Part shown: in pieces, positions 9,273 to 18,579 of the stretch | How the letters are laid out: each line of letters starts with the position of its first letter | Position numbering within the stretch: the stretch's first letter is position 1 | Assembly: GCA_023395555.1 (NCBI GenBank) | Contig: JAEWYQ010000019.1 | Span: forward strand, 28,789-92,788 | Reading direction: 5' to 3' | From: Bacillota bacterium | Lineage (GTDB): Bacteria > Bacillota > Clostridia > Lachnospirales > Lachnospiraceae | Length of the DNA stretch: 64,000 nt | Notes under the pieces: model-generated | The model's database searches: none | Seen by the model: the letters and a program-made list of their open reading frames with translations, nothing else | Told to the model about the DNA's origin: nothing | Position numbers and translations under genes: made by a program

Positions 9273-10439
9273 ATGATCAGCTTTCAAACAGAATATTCAC
9301 CGGAAGAGGTCGGGTATGATGAGGGAAGATTAGTAACACTGAACCGTTTATTTGAGGATCTGATAAAAAGAAAAATACTGATTTCTGCAAACTATTGTCT
9401 GGCCAGGGATGGTAAGGTATTTGCCAACAATGCGGCGGGCAAGCTTTCCTTTCGGGAAGAGGATGCCAGGGAATTAAGACCGGACACCATTCAGCGGATT
9501 GCGTCCATTACGAAGCTGACTGCCGCAACCGCCATCTGGCAGCTGGCGGAGGATGGCAAATTAAGAGTGAATCAAAGAGTTGGGGAATTCATTGAGGAGT
9601 TTGATGTAAAGCCTTTTAATGAAATCACAATTGCGCATCTGCTGTCCCATACCTCAGGCATGCAGCCGGATGAGGGATGCTTTGAGAATAAATATTTTGT
9701 ATCGCCATGGGCGTTTATTGACCATGATCAGGGGGCGAACTGGATTGCTGCAGGCCTAAGAAGCGGAATGCGGAAAAAACCCGGAGAAGAATGGGCATAT
9801 TGCAGCTTCGGTTATGTGATCCTCGGTGAGATCATCACAAGAGTCAGCGGACAGTTTGCCAATGATTATATTACCGAGCATATCCTGAAGCCCTGCGGCA
9901 TGAAGGATTCCGGCTTTGACTTTAACCGCAGGGAAATTGCAAGCAGAACCAATCTTCCCAACGAACGCCGTGAAAAACTCGTGGATGGGATTCTGAACGG
10001 ATCACAAAACACAGAAGAAAATGATAGCTTCTGGTCGAAAATCCCTGGTACCGGGGGCGGCTTGTATTCCACCGCATATGATCTATGCCGTTTTGGAACG
10101 ATGCTGTTGCAGGGAGGGTACGTTGACGGAACCAGAGTGATCGGGCGGAAGGCGATAGAAAAAATGACCGCATTATATACCGAAGCCCATATCAGGGATT
10201 ATTGCTGGAATGCCGGCGGGCCTTACCGCCGATATGGCCTGGGGCCGGATATGCGCTGTAATGAAGCAAGCTTATATAGCCAGGGAACCTTCTTCCATGA
10301 AGGGGCCGGGGGCTGCTGTCTCATCATTGACCCTGTAGAAAAGCTGGTGGCGGCGTGGTTTGTTCCATTCGTTAATAATGTGTGGAATGCAGAGGCCATG
10401 TATAATGCGGCAGCAGTAATGTGGTCAGGATTAAAGTAA
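9273..10439 (+). CDS. Serine hydrolase of the beta-lactamase / penicillin-binding-protein-like family
   Basis: A 388-residue protein with no clear signal peptide. The SxxK nucleophile motif is S78-I-T-K81, the second motif is Y176-C-S178 (usually Y-x-N), and the third is H342-E-G. LLSHTSGM matches the family. The frame extends up to GTG 9222, but AAGGGGGG at 9258-9264 is correctly placed for ATG 9273, which I prefer. The natural substrate cannot be told; family members include esterases, D-aminopeptidases and carboxypeptidases. A truncated copy of the 3' end of a similar gene lies at 15742-15790. Confidence 0.88.
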   Translation: MISFQTEYSPEEVGYDEGRLVTLNRLFEDLIKRKILISANYCLARDGKVFANNAAGKLSFREEDARELRPDTIQRIASITKLTAATAIWQLAEDGKLRVNQRVGEFIEEFDVKPFNEITIAHLLSHTSGMQPDEGCFENKYFVSPWAFIDHDQGANWIAAGLRSGMRKKPGEEWAYCSFGYVILGEIITRVSGQFANDYITEHILKPCGMKDSGFDFNRREIASRTNLPNERREKLVDGILNGSQNTEENDSFWSKIPGTGGGLYSTAYDLCRFGTMLLQGGYVDGTRVIGRKAIEKMTALYTEAHIRDYCWNAGGPYRRYGLGPDMRCNEASLYSQGTFFHEGAGGCCLIIDPVEKLVAAWFVPFVNNVWNAEAMYNAAAVMWSGLK

Positions 10440-10540
10440 GAATAAATACATATGGTATCAGTGAATAAGCCTCCCAACCGCTGACGGATTACGTGAACAG
10501 CAGACGCATGTTCCGCCGGTCACAGCAAACTGGTTTAATG

Positions 10541-10585
10541 AAATAGGCAGAAATCATCGCTGGAATATGGTAAAGTTAATCTTTT
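10541..10585 (+). repeat. Copy 1 of a ~45-bp repeat also found at 27748-27793
   Basis: This stretch begins AAATAGGCAGAAATCAT and matches the segment at 27748-27793 at most positions, the differences being mainly transitions. In both places a hairpin built on GAGCATCAG lies within about 100 bases. Here the repeat is inside a frame open from 10465 to 10624 that reads like protein (WFNEIGRNHRWNMVKL), so both copies may be remnants of the same lost gene. Confidence 0.55.
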
Positions 10586-10624
10586 CGCCTATTTTCCCGG
10601 CTATCGCCTACCCATATGACTCAT

Positions 10625-10655
10625 AAAAAGAGCATCAGCCCTCAAGCTGATGCTC
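10625..10655 (-). terminator. Terminator of the Bce-type operon (minus strand)
   Basis: A perfect 10-bp stem (GAGCATCAGC/GCTGATGCTC) with a six-base loop. Read on the minus strand it is followed by TTTTT, so it ends transcription of the permease gene at 10711. The plus-strand side has only CCTTTGG and would be a weak terminator for the serine hydrolase. Confidence 0.8.
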
Positions 10656-10666
10656 CTTTGGATTGC

Positions 10667-10709
10667 ATTTATCGTTATGATTCCCTTCTTTTTACAGGTG
10701 CTGTAGCAT
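10667..10709 (-). pseudogene. 3'-end scar of a GyrI-like gene
   Basis: Forty-three bases almost identical (about 40 of 43) to 17867-17909, which is the 3' end of the GyrI-like gene plus its stop and first downstream bases. Read on the minus strand it encodes APVKRRES and a stop, against VPVKRREA there. The rest of the gene copy is missing: the permease stop codon lies one base further. This marks a recombination or insertion boundary. Confidence 0.75.
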
Positions 10710-10710
10710 C

Positions 10711-12930
10711 TTAATTTAACTGTATATTCTTTTTGAATAATACCCAAGTGCTGATAAAATAACACATAAAAAGAACGATAATGGTAAATATCATCTGATC
10801 TATCGTTTTATATAATTCATTCATACCAATGTATAGTTCAATATAAACTTGATACAGGTTAATAAAGTACTGGCCTGTAATCCAAGCGCTGATACTGGCT
10901 AATATCATAGGGAGCGCAAACCAGATACTGATTTGTCCCCATATAATTTTATTGATAGAGGCATCGGAAACACCTATTTTCTTAATAATAATGAATCTCT
11001 TCTTAAAATCGGAGGAATCTGCCAGCTGTTGTAAAGACAGTACCGTAAAGCTGATAATTAGCAGAACAATTCCTCCATAGAACAGCAGCAGCTTCATTAA
11101 TAGGGATGTGGATATTCCGCCATTTCTTTGTATGGTACGCATACGAAGTGCAGTATAATTAGAACCCGTATTCTTCAGTTTAATCATATCATGTATGGTA
11201 TGATATAGCTTGGATGCAATAACATAGGACATCTTTTCTGCAGCTTTGCCATAATAATTGCATTGGCCTGTCAATAATCCGTTCGTTACGGCATCGGGTA
11301 CAATGACTACCCCGTAAGTATCAAAAGAATAGATCACTTCTCCAAGCTCCGCCCTGTTATACATATTATTTGCCTGCTTTAAGGTGCTGCCATTGATCGA
11401 AAGTGTTTTATGTTCCTTTAAATAGGAATCCATATCCTCATTCGTGGCAGAAAAATGCCACTGTGCTGTAAATTCATTCTCCGCCAGCGTAATCTTTTGA
11501 TAACCGGCCATGGTGCGCATATGATTATAGTCGGATAATCCCATAGCCATCATAGGTTGGGTTGGGATGGTTGCTGCATTGGTAAAGTCACTTTCCTCAA
11601 TAAAATAAATTTCCACCTTAACAGCATCTGAAAGGGTAACACCGTTATACTTAAGCGCATCCTCAACATAGGAAAAATCACCGTCCGGCAAGGTGTCATA
11701 AGTTGATCGTGAGGTGTATTGTGAGTTGATCTGAATATCATATACAGCCCGTTTTTCCAGATATCCCATGGCCCATCCAGATAAAACAGGGTCTACAATA
11801 AAAGCAACAATTGCCATTAATATACATCCTGAAATAATCGACATGGTGCGGGAAGCGGAGGGCAGCCTGCCATTGATCTGACCGGCCAAAAACAAAGTAT
11901 TTCCTTTGTATTTCAAGCTTTTTGATCTTGCCTTAAATACCTGTATTAAGGCAGACAAGGAATAAAATAAGCTGAACATAAGAAAAACAAGGAAAAGGCA
12001 TGCAAATAAAAAATATCTGTTTGAGGTGGCATTATCCATAACCGGATGCCCTGCTACCACCTGCAAGGAAAATATGATTTCCAAAATGGTTATTCCAGTC
12101 AGCAGTAACACAAATCTGCTGAAGGACAGAAGCTTCCTTTTTATGATACACAGGATAAGATAGGATACAACAGATAAAATAAAAACAACCGGTAAAAACA
12201 CATTGGCATAAACAGATATGGTATCAAAAAACCCATTGGTGTTATTGAGCTTAAAAGAAGCGAACAAATACCGGCCGGTATGAATGATATATACCGATAC
12301 AGCGGTCATTACCAGTACCATAAAAGGCATTAGAAATTCCTTTTTCATATCGTTCTGCAAAATCTTATCTGCCTGCAGCATGTCGATAATTTTGCTTTTA
12401 CGAATGGTTCTGATGTTTAAGATGCCGATTAAAAGAAAGGTGACTACAAAAACGGTAAAAGTAATCAGTACAGTATCCGGATATAGGGAAAAATATATGT
12501 GATATTCTTCTTTAAAAAAACTCATGACCTTCAACGTTAATATTTGTGAGAAAAAAGTACCTAATACAATACCGATAAAGATGGCAGCGATACCCATGGT
12601 TAAGGATTCTATAAAGAATAAAAATGCCACAGATCTTTGCTCCATTCCTAATAGGGTCTGGATGGCGAATTCCTTCTGTTTTCTGCGCAGTATAAAATTA
12701 TTTACATATTTAATAAGAAAGATAAGAAGGGCCGTTATGGCAATAACCGGATAACGTAATATCTGCAGCTCCTTCATATCGTATTCTACCGGCAGCATAC
12801 TAACATAATATTTACTGCAGATGGATAGAAAGGAATAGAATAAACCGACGCATAGAATCAGTGTAACCATATAGATCAGATAGTCTTTCGCGGATTTTTT
12901 GACATTGCGGAGGGCCAGCTTAACGTACAT
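10711..12930 (-). CDS. Bce-type ABC transporter permease (FtsX-like)
   Basis: A 739-residue permease with the BceB plan: N-terminal segment (residues 18-38), further FtsX-type membrane segments, a large extracellular domain at about residues 385-610 between later segments, and a C-terminal membrane block. In this family the permease detoxifies cell-wall-active peptide antibiotics (bacitracin, lantibiotics) and acts as the sensor for the partner kinase. Its start overlaps the end of the ATPase gene by 11 bases, with GGGAGGTGA placed about eight bases upstream. It is the last gene of the module before the terminator at 10625. Confidence 0.9.
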   Translation of the reverse strand: MYVKLALRNVKKSAKDYLIYMVTLILCVGLFYSFLSICSKYYVSMLPVEYDMKELQILRYPVIAITALLIFLIKYVNNFILRRKQKEFAIQTLLGMEQRSVAFLFFIESLTMGIAAIFIGIVLGTFFSQILTLKVMSFFKEEYHIYFSLYPDTVLITFTVFVVTFLLIGILNIRTIRKSKIIDMLQADKILQNDMKKEFLMPFMVLVMTAVSVYIIHTGRYLFASFKLNNTNGFFDTISVYANVFLPVVFILSVVSYLILCIIKRKLLSFSRFVLLLTGITILEIIFSLQVVAGHPVMDNATSNRYFLFACLFLVFLMFSLFYSLSALIQVFKARSKSLKYKGNTLFLAGQINGRLPSASRTMSIISGCILMAIVAFIVDPVLSGWAMGYLEKRAVYDIQINSQYTSRSTYDTLPDGDFSYVEDALKYNGVTLSDAVKVEIYFIEESDFTNAATIPTQPMMAMGLSDYNHMRTMAGYQKITLAENEFTAQWHFSATNEDMDSYLKEHKTLSINGSTLKQANNMYNRAELGEVIYSFDTYGVVIVPDAVTNGLLTGQCNYYGKAAEKMSYVIASKLYHTIHDMIKLKNTGSNYTALRMRTIQRNGGISTSLLMKLLLFYGGIVLLIISFTVLSLQQLADSSDFKKRFIIIKKIGVSDASINKIIWGQISIWFALPMILASISAWITGQYFINLYQVYIELYIGMNELYKTIDQMIFTIIVLFMCYFISTWVLFKKNIQLN

Positions 12931-13687
12931 CCTTCAGGTCACCTCCCAGCAAGGTCATTACATCCAGAATTTCTCCAAAAAATTGTTTTCTAGTCTTATC
13001 ACCTCTAATGATCTCATTAAAAATCCTGCCATCCTTTAAAAACAGGATTCTCTTCGCATAGCTTGCGGAAAATGCATCATGGGTAACCATAAGAATCGTT
13101 GCCATCATAGTTTCATTCATATGAATCAGGGTTTCCATAAGAAGCTGTGCCGATTTTGAATCTAAGGCGCCAGTTGGTTCGTCAGCAAGTATCAGGCTTG
13201 GATTATTGACAATGGCTCTTGCACAGGCACATCTTTGCTTCTGGCCGCCGGAAACCTCATTGGGATATTTATGCAGGATGTCTTCAATTCCAAGCTTATG
13301 GGCAACTTGCTTCACCTTGCCAGGAATATCAGCACTGGGAAACTTATTAATGGTCAGTGCATAGGAAATATTCTCATCTAATGTCAAAGTATCCAGTAAG
13401 TTAAATTCCTGAAATACAAATCCCAATTTTTCACGCCTGAATTTTGCCAGATTTTTTTCACTAATTTCCGTGACATCCTCTCCGTCGAGATAAATATGGC
13501 CTGCACTCACCGTATCAATGGTAGAGATTACATTGAGCAAGGTTGTCTTTCCCGAGCCGGATGCCCCCATTACACCTATAAATTCACCTTGATAAACGGA
13601 AAAGCTGATATCATCAAGAGCCTTTGTTACATTACTTTTATTTCCGTAATACTTTTCAATTCGTACTGTTTTCAGTATTTCATTCAT
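12920..13687 (-). CDS. Bce-type ABC transporter ATP-binding protein
   Basis: A 255-residue ATPase of the LolD/MacB/BceA class. Walker A is GASGSGKTT, the signature is VSGGQKQR, and Walker B is LILADEPTGALD. The frame is open seven codons further upstream, but AGGAGGG six bases before ATG 13687 (protein starting MNEILKTV) fixes the start. It forms the energising half of the transporter with the overlapping permease gene. The ~190 bases between it and the kinase gene upstream suggest a separate promoter, usual for Bce modules in which the response regulator activates the transporter genes. Confidence 0.93.
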   Translation of the reverse strand: MNEILKTVRIEKYYGNKSNVTKALDDISFSVYQGEFIGVMGASGSGKTTLLNVISTIDTVSAGHIYLDGEDVTEISEKNLAKFRREKLGFVFQEFNLLDTLTLDENISYALTINKFPSADIPGKVKQVAHKLGIEDILHKYPNEVSGGQKQRCACARAIVNNPSLILADEPTGALDSKSAQLLMETLIHMNETMMATILMVTHDAFSASYAKRILFLKDGRIFNEIIRGDKTRKQFFGEILDVMTLLGGDLKDVR

Positions 13688-13878
13688 TTCAAACCCTCCT
13701 GTTATCAATAAATAATGCTTGCAGATAACATTATAAAGTCATGGTTTTTTCTTTTGTATCAATTCCTCTTACATACTTCTTACACTTTTGTAAGATTCAT
13801 TCTGTTGTATTCATAAGCTAATGATCATAGGATACCCGTGAAAGTACAGCCCATTTTGGCAAACCGGGGGAATTAATA

Positions 13879-14856
13879 TCAAAAAAATGCGATGATAATC
13901 CTGGTATAGCTTCTCTCTTGAGATTCTGCCCTTATATCAATGCCCAGCTTATTGCATAGTTTTTTACATAAATACAGACCGATTCCCGTGGAGTTCTCCT
14001 GTTGATGGCCGTTTTTACCTGTAAAGCCCTTTTCAAAGATACGCGGCAGATCCTCTTTTGCAATGCCGATACCATTATCCGTAATATACAGATAAGTTTC
14101 TTTTCCGATGATATCTGACTGAAAAGTAATTTTTGTCGCTCCGTATTTAATCGAATTAACAATGCATTGATCGATCATAAATACAAGCCATTTCATGTCA
14201 GTAAAAACCGGCTGGTCACATTCCAGCTGGATCTGCACTTGATGTTCAAGAAGCAGCTGTTTATGATTCAATACCGATTTTTTGACGGCATCGGCAAGAT
14301 TGAATTCTTTGATCAGATAATCCTTTTCTACGTTTTCGCTTCTGGCGTAGAATAAAACCTGCTCTACATACTGGTTTGCCCGTTCCAATTCCCTTAAAAG
14401 CTTTCTTGTCTCCGGTGACCGATTATTTTCACAAATCAGTTTCATAGCAGCTAAGGGCGTTTTTACCTCATGAATCCACTGCTCAATGTATTCCTTATAT
14501 TCATCGCGTTCATGCCTGATTTCGGCGATTTCTTCCAGCATTGCTTTATTGCCCTGAAACAGGAGCTTACGGTAAATGATATCCTCCAGCCGTCTGGGTT
14601 TTTGAATGACATCGGAAAGGAGGTATTTTTTATCAAGCTGATCTGCACAAGATAGAATTTCTTTAAAATACCGTTTTCGCGTTATATAATCTATACTATA
14701 ATAAAGAAGAGCAAGCATTCCCCATCCCAGCACAATTAGAAAGACAGCATCTGCCGTATTACCCAAAGATATAATAAACACGGAAATTGCTATAACTCCT
14801 AAAATCTGTATTACTATGGCTATTATTTTATCATTGATATAAGATATTAAATTCAT
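13879..14856 (-). CDS. Bce-type intramembrane-sensing histidine kinase
   Basis: A 325-residue kinase with two membrane segments at about residues 12-32 and 38-56 separated by only a few residues. This is the intramembrane-sensing layout of BceS-like kinases that need the transporter for signal perception. The phospho-acceptor box is EQWIHEVKTPLAAM with H129; the ATPase domain has DNGIGI and GIGLYLC. Translation most likely begins at ATG 14856 behind AGGAAAG, seven codons inside the longest frame. Its cognate regulator gene, immediately upstream, carries a frameshift. Confidence 0.92.
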   Translation of the reverse strand: MNLISYINDKIIAIVIQILGVIAISVFIISLGNTADAVFLIVLGWGMLALLYYSIDYITRKRYFKEILSCADQLDKKYLLSDVIQKPRRLEDIIYRKLLFQGNKAMLEEIAEIRHERDEYKEYIEQWIHEVKTPLAAMKLICENNRSPETRKLLRELERANQYVEQVLFYARSENVEKDYLIKEFNLADAVKKSVLNHKQLLLEHQVQIQLECDQPVFTDMKWLVFMIDQCIVNSIKYGATKITFQSDIIGKETYLYITDNGIGIAKEDLPRIFEKGFTGKNGHQQENSTGIGLYLCKKLCNKLGIDIRAESQERSYTRIIIAFF

Positions 14857-14909
14857 TCTTCTTTCCTGTCGTAGCATCTCTTAGCATCGCATGCTTTTCG
14901 CCTTTCTGT

Positions 14910-15579
14910 TTATTCTATCGTGTAGCCGAGCCGGTGTTTCGTTTTTATAAGGTCACTTACCTTCAAAGCTTCTAATTTGTGACGAATCCGATTGATATTT
15001 ACACTTAATGTATTATCATCAATAAACAATTCGTTGTCCCATAAATAATCAATAAGATCTGCCCGGGAAACAATCTTACCGGTATTTCTGAATAGATAAA
15101 ATAGAATTCGCATCTCGCTCTTCGTCAGTTCTGCTTCCATTCCATCCTTTTCAATTTTACCAACCTCAAGGTTTAATACAACGCCTCTATGGGAAAGGAT
15201 GAATTGATTGTCATCTTTATAGACTCTTTTTAATAATACGGCAATGCGAGTTAAAAGAATGGATATATTGTAGGGTTTTGTGATAAAATCATCCCCGCCC
15301 ATCATCAGGCTCTGCAGTTCGTCAATATCTGTATCCCGGCTGGTTACAAAGATGATTGGCACGGTGGAAAAGGCCCGTATCTTCATACATGTCTTATATC
15401 CCATCCTCATAAGGTAAATTAATATCAAGTAATACAATATGGGGCTTCCATTCCTTTATTTGATCAGAAACATTCTTAAAATCTTCAATTATGCAGACCT
15501 CATATTCATGATTAATCAGAACAATCTGTAATTCCTTACGTATTATGGTGTCATCCTCAACAACAGCTATTTTATACAC
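14910..15579 (-). pseudogene. OmpR-type response regulator (BceR-like) split by a frameshift
   Basis: Two overlapping frames together make one complete regulator. The first (15579 to 15394) gives the receiver start IAVVEDDTIIRKEL and the phospho-site LLDINLPYEDG, then stops. The second, in another frame, resumes at once as YKTCMKIRAFSTVPIIFVTS and runs through the winged-helix DNA-binding domain to RLGYTIE at 14910. Removing one base from the GGG at 15400-15402 (CCC on the plus strand) restores ...EDGYKTC.... All conserved receiver residues and the DNA-binding domain are otherwise intact, so the lesion is recent or a sequencing error. It would otherwise activate the transporter genes. Confidence 0.85.
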
Positions 15580-15741
15580 GATGTATCCTCCTGCAACTAT
15601 ATTCTCTCTGTCGGAATGCTTTTACTCAAATGCAATAGGCTGCTTATTCGCTTAATCCTGTTTTCTCTGATTATACCATTACTGCCGGCACATGCCTATC
15701 TTAAATATCTGCCGCGTATCAACTCCCACTGTAAGGGCGGA

Positions 15742-15790
15742 GTGATGTGGTCAGGATTAAAATAGGATGAAGTACATATGTCATCAATGT
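15742..15790 (+). pseudogene. 3'-end scar of a serine hydrolase gene
   Basis: This segment closely matches 10417-10465, the last codons and downstream bases of the serine hydrolase gene. It still encodes VMWSGLK and a stop codon, and the similarity continues past the stop (TACATATG). The rest of the gene is absent. It lies upstream of the Bce regulator gene, so both sides of the Bce module carry gene-end fragments. The other ~290 bases of the 15580-15924 gap show nothing else beyond the hairpin at 15817-15860. Confidence 0.75.
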
Positions 15791-15816
15791 GAAGTAATGA
15801 GATTGGTGTAGATTAC

Positions 15817-15860
15817 AAAAGAGAATTATGCCAGCGGGAAATGACATAATTCTCTTTTTT
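15817..15860. terminator. Bidirectional hairpin terminator
   Basis: A perfect 14-bp stem (AAAAGAGAATTATG/CATAATTCTCTTTT) with a 14-base loop. T runs follow on both strands: six on the plus strand, four on the minus strand. It should end transcription of the GH2 gene and, originally, of the truncated hydrolase copy. Confidence 0.85.
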
Positions 15861-15924
15861 CTAAGCGAATATCGAGAATTTTACTATATGATGCAGAACA
15901 GTTTCATCGATTAATCATAGCTGA

Positions 15925-17670
15925 TTAATTTTCTATGGCTGCTTTTTGCATATTGATTTCACGTATGATCTTTGGGTCAAACTTAGGTACCCGGTCGTAG
16001 GTATACAGACCGTTGACCTCCTGCTCCACGTCATAAAGCTGTGTATAGCAGAAAGCACAAATTCTTGGGTTACTCAGCAATGCATTGGTCAGTCCCCGAT
16101 AACGTTCGATGAATTCCTCTTCGGTTTTCGGACCTTCGCCATAGCCCCAGCCGTTCTCTTCTATATGCTCCGGATCCCATTTGATACCGCCGTATTCACT
16201 GACGAAATATGGCTGACCGGAATACTTCTGCCGGTGGGGATGACTCTCATAAACCTCGCCTCCGCTTCGCATCGGTTCAAATTTGGCCTGAAATGCAGCC
16301 ACATCCTGTTCGTAATCATGAATATCATAAATATCGGTGATTACGTGGTAGTTACCGCTAGTATCAATGACTGGTCTGGTTTTGTCAATGCTTTTCGTAA
16401 CCTGATAGACGATCCGCAGCACTTCATTATCCTGTTTTTTACCGTCGTAGTCCCAGGTTTCATTGAAAGGACACCAGCCAACAATGGAAGGATGGTTATA
16501 ATCCCGTTCCAAGGTCTCCACCCATTCCGGCAGAAAACGTTCTAAGCCCATAGGACCCGAGATATCAAGTCCCCAGTTCGCATGCTCACCCCATACCAGA
16601 TAACCAAGCTGATCCGCCCAATATAAGAATCTTGGCTCGAACATCTTCTCATGAAGCCTTGCACCGTTAAAGCCGAGTTCCATGGAGAGCTGGATATCCT
16701 TCTTCAGGGCTTCATCAGTTGGAGCCGTATAGATTCCGTCCGGATAAAATCCCTGATCCAGAACCAGACGCTGGAATACAGGTTTACCGTTAATATACAT
16801 TGCGTTATCGCTCCAGGATACACGGCGAAGGCCAAAATAACCCTCTACATGATCTGCTTCAGACTCCTCTGCCGTCAAAGTGAAGCTTAAGGAATACAGG
16901 TTAGGAGCCCCGGGTTCCCAAAGGTGAAGCTCACTCAGTGAAATTGTCTGGTTGTTCTGGTGATTGGCGGAATGAACCGTACCTTCACCGGCAAGCCTTC
17001 CCTGATAAAGAACTCTCGTATCCAAACGGTAAGGACTTGTGGTGCCTGACACCTGGGAGGTGATATGTACACAGGAATTATCCGGGTCGGGTATCACCTG
17101 ATAGGAGGACAGGGATACCTGAGGCACATGCTCCAGCCAGACCGTCTGCCAGATACCGGTCGTTCTGGTATAATCACAGCCGGCGGAATAGTAAGCACCG
17201 CATTGCTTTCCCCTGGGCTGCTTACCGGATCTTGTGTCATCATCGGCGCATACGAAGAGAACATTGACTCCCTTCTTTAGCAGAGCGGTGATATCAAAAG
17301 AAAAGGAGCTGTAGCCTCCCATATGTCTGCCTGCTGATTTTCCATTGATCCATACGGTGGTTTCATAATCAACGGCGCCAAAGTGCAGCAGGGTTCTGCC
17401 TGTATACCAGTTGTCCGGAAGCTCAAATTCCTTACGGTACCATACAGTACGCATAAAATCCTTGTTTCCGATTCCGGAAAGTGTGCTCTCCGGACAAAAA
17501 GGAACCATAATCCTGTCATTTAAGGCTTCCCGCTCCTGCCATTTTCTTTCCTTACCACTGCTGCCGTTATCTACTTCAAACTCCCACTGACCATTCAGAT
17601 TTATCCATTCCTGACGGACCATCTGAGGTCTGGGGTATTCCGGTCTTGGAATATTTGTTTGATTCATCAT
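15925..17670 (-). CDS. Glycoside hydrolase family 2 protein (beta-galactosidase/beta-glucuronidase-like)
   Basis: A 581-residue GH2 enzyme without a signal peptide, so probably cytoplasmic. The order is the sugar-binding jelly-roll domain (1-170), an immunoglobulin-like domain (about 170-270) and the TIM barrel (about 280-580). The general acid/base is E404 in FNETW, and the nucleophile is E492 in FVSEYGG. The frame is open 42 codons further upstream, but that extension is low-complexity. AGAAGGGAG ten bases before the Met-Met pair supports a start at 17670. The sequence does not decide between galactosidase, glucuronidase or another GH2 specificity. It lies downstream of the GyrI/AraC pair but with its own leader. 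Confidence 0.92.
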   Translation of the reverse strand: MMNQTNIPRPEYPRPQMVRQEWINLNGQWEFEVDNGSSGKERKWQEREALNDRIMVPFCPESTLSGIGNKDFMRTVWYRKEFELPDNWYTGRTLLHFGAVDYETTVWINGKSAGRHMGGYSSFSFDITALLKKGVNVLFVCADDDTRSGKQPRGKQCGAYYSAGCDYTRTTGIWQTVWLEHVPQVSLSSYQVIPDPDNSCVHITSQVSGTTSPYRLDTRVLYQGRLAGEGTVHSANHQNNQTISLSELHLWEPGAPNLYSLSFTLTAEESEADHVEGYFGLRRVSWSDNAMYINGKPVFQRLVLDQGFYPDGIYTAPTDEALKKDIQLSMELGFNGARLHEKMFEPRFLYWADQLGYLVWGEHANWGLDISGPMGLERFLPEWVETLERDYNHPSIVGWCPFNETWDYDGKKQDNEVLRIVYQVTKSIDKTRPVIDTSGNYHVITDIYDIHDYEQDVAAFQAKFEPMRSGGEVYESHPHRQKYSGQPYFVSEYGGIKWDPEHIEENGWGYGEGPKTEEEFIERYRGLTNALLSNPRICAFCYTQLYDVEQEVNGLYTYDRVPKFDPKIIREINMQKAAIEN

Positions 17671-17800
17671 TTCTGAAAATCTCCCTTCTGTGTTACAATC
17701 ATTATATACTTGTATTATACAGCTATCAATAGCATGAACAAATAGAATAAATAAGTGTTTAAGTGAGGAATATGTGCATGAGAGGTTGAATTGCAATTCA

Positions 17801-17836
17801 TAAAAAAGAAAAACGGCAGGATTCGTACCTGCCGTT
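17801..17836 (-). terminator. Terminator of the AraC-GyrI operon (minus strand)
   Basis: A 9-bp stem AACGGCAGG/CCTGCCGTT with a seven-base loop, followed on the minus strand by TTTCTTTTTT. It lies about 40 bases after the stop of the GyrI-like gene. Confidence 0.85.
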
Positions 17837-17874
17837 AAAGTTAATATTTGAATTAATTTGGACCGAATTTATCG

Positions 17875-18516
17875 TTATGCTTCCCTTCTTTTTACAGGTA
17901 CTGTAACATATTTATCCCCGTTAAAGTAATAATATTCTGCTTCTTCATTCCCGTTGCCATTACATCCGTTAAATTCATAATTATACTGATCTCCTTCACA
18001 GAAGATGCGGCGAATCAATCCGAATAATGGTGCCATGTGCCACTGAGGATCATCTTCTCCCGTTATTTTTTTTGTCAAAGCCCAAGCCTTGTCCGTGGCT
18101 TTCACCCGGATCAGCATGGTAGGCTTGGCTTCAAGAATATGAACTCCTTCCGGCTGGCTGATATTGGTGGTTTCCTGTCCGTGAAGCATAGCACAGGGGC
18201 GTTCCGATGTGGCATAATCAATGCTGAGGCATATCATGCAATCAGGGGTAACGCTGTCAATAATCCGGGAATAATTATCTTGAAACCATTGGCAGCTTGC
18301 CCCTATATCAGGTTCTGAATTAAGGTCAGAGGCAACAAAATAGGAACCGGCATAGACTGTTTTTGCTTTTTCCAGGATGGTAAATTCGACGCCTTCTATT
18401 ACCACGGTTTCAATGATGTGCTCTGCACATAATTCTTCTACCATACTCAATATCTCCGGTTTTTTAGGGCTGTAGCTTTCGGTGTTCTGATTTGGAAGCT
18501 TGATTGGTTCACTCAT
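17875..18516 (-). CDS. GyrI-like small-molecule-binding domain protein
   Basis: A 213-residue soluble protein. The middle (residues 40-165) resembles the GyrI/effector-binding fold found in AraC-type regulators, seen in EFTILEKAKTVYAGSYFVAS and the HILEAKPTMLIRVKAT strand region. The tail is unusual, with a Cys/Gly/Asn-rich segment (FNGCNGNGNEEAEYYYFNG). AAAGGAG precedes the ATG. It follows the AraC regulator by 63 bases on the same strand, and that regulator carries its own long effector domain, so this may be a stand-alone binding protein for a related ligand. Its exact 3' end is duplicated at 10667-10709. Confidence 0.65.
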   Translation of the reverse strand: MSEPIKLPNQNTESYSPKKPEILSMVEELCAEHIIETVVIEGVEFTILEKAKTVYAGSYFVASDLNSEPDIGASCQWFQDNYSRIIDSVTPDCMICLSIDYATSERPCAMLHGQETTNISQPEGVHILEAKPTMLIRVKATDKAWALTKKITGEDDPQWHMAPLFGLIRRIFCEGDQYNYEFNGCNGNGNEEAEYYYFNGDKYVTVPVKRREA

Positions 18517-18579
18517 AGTTTTCTACTCCTTTGATTTATGATACGCCTATTGTATCAAATCTTCCCACTATCTGTATTA

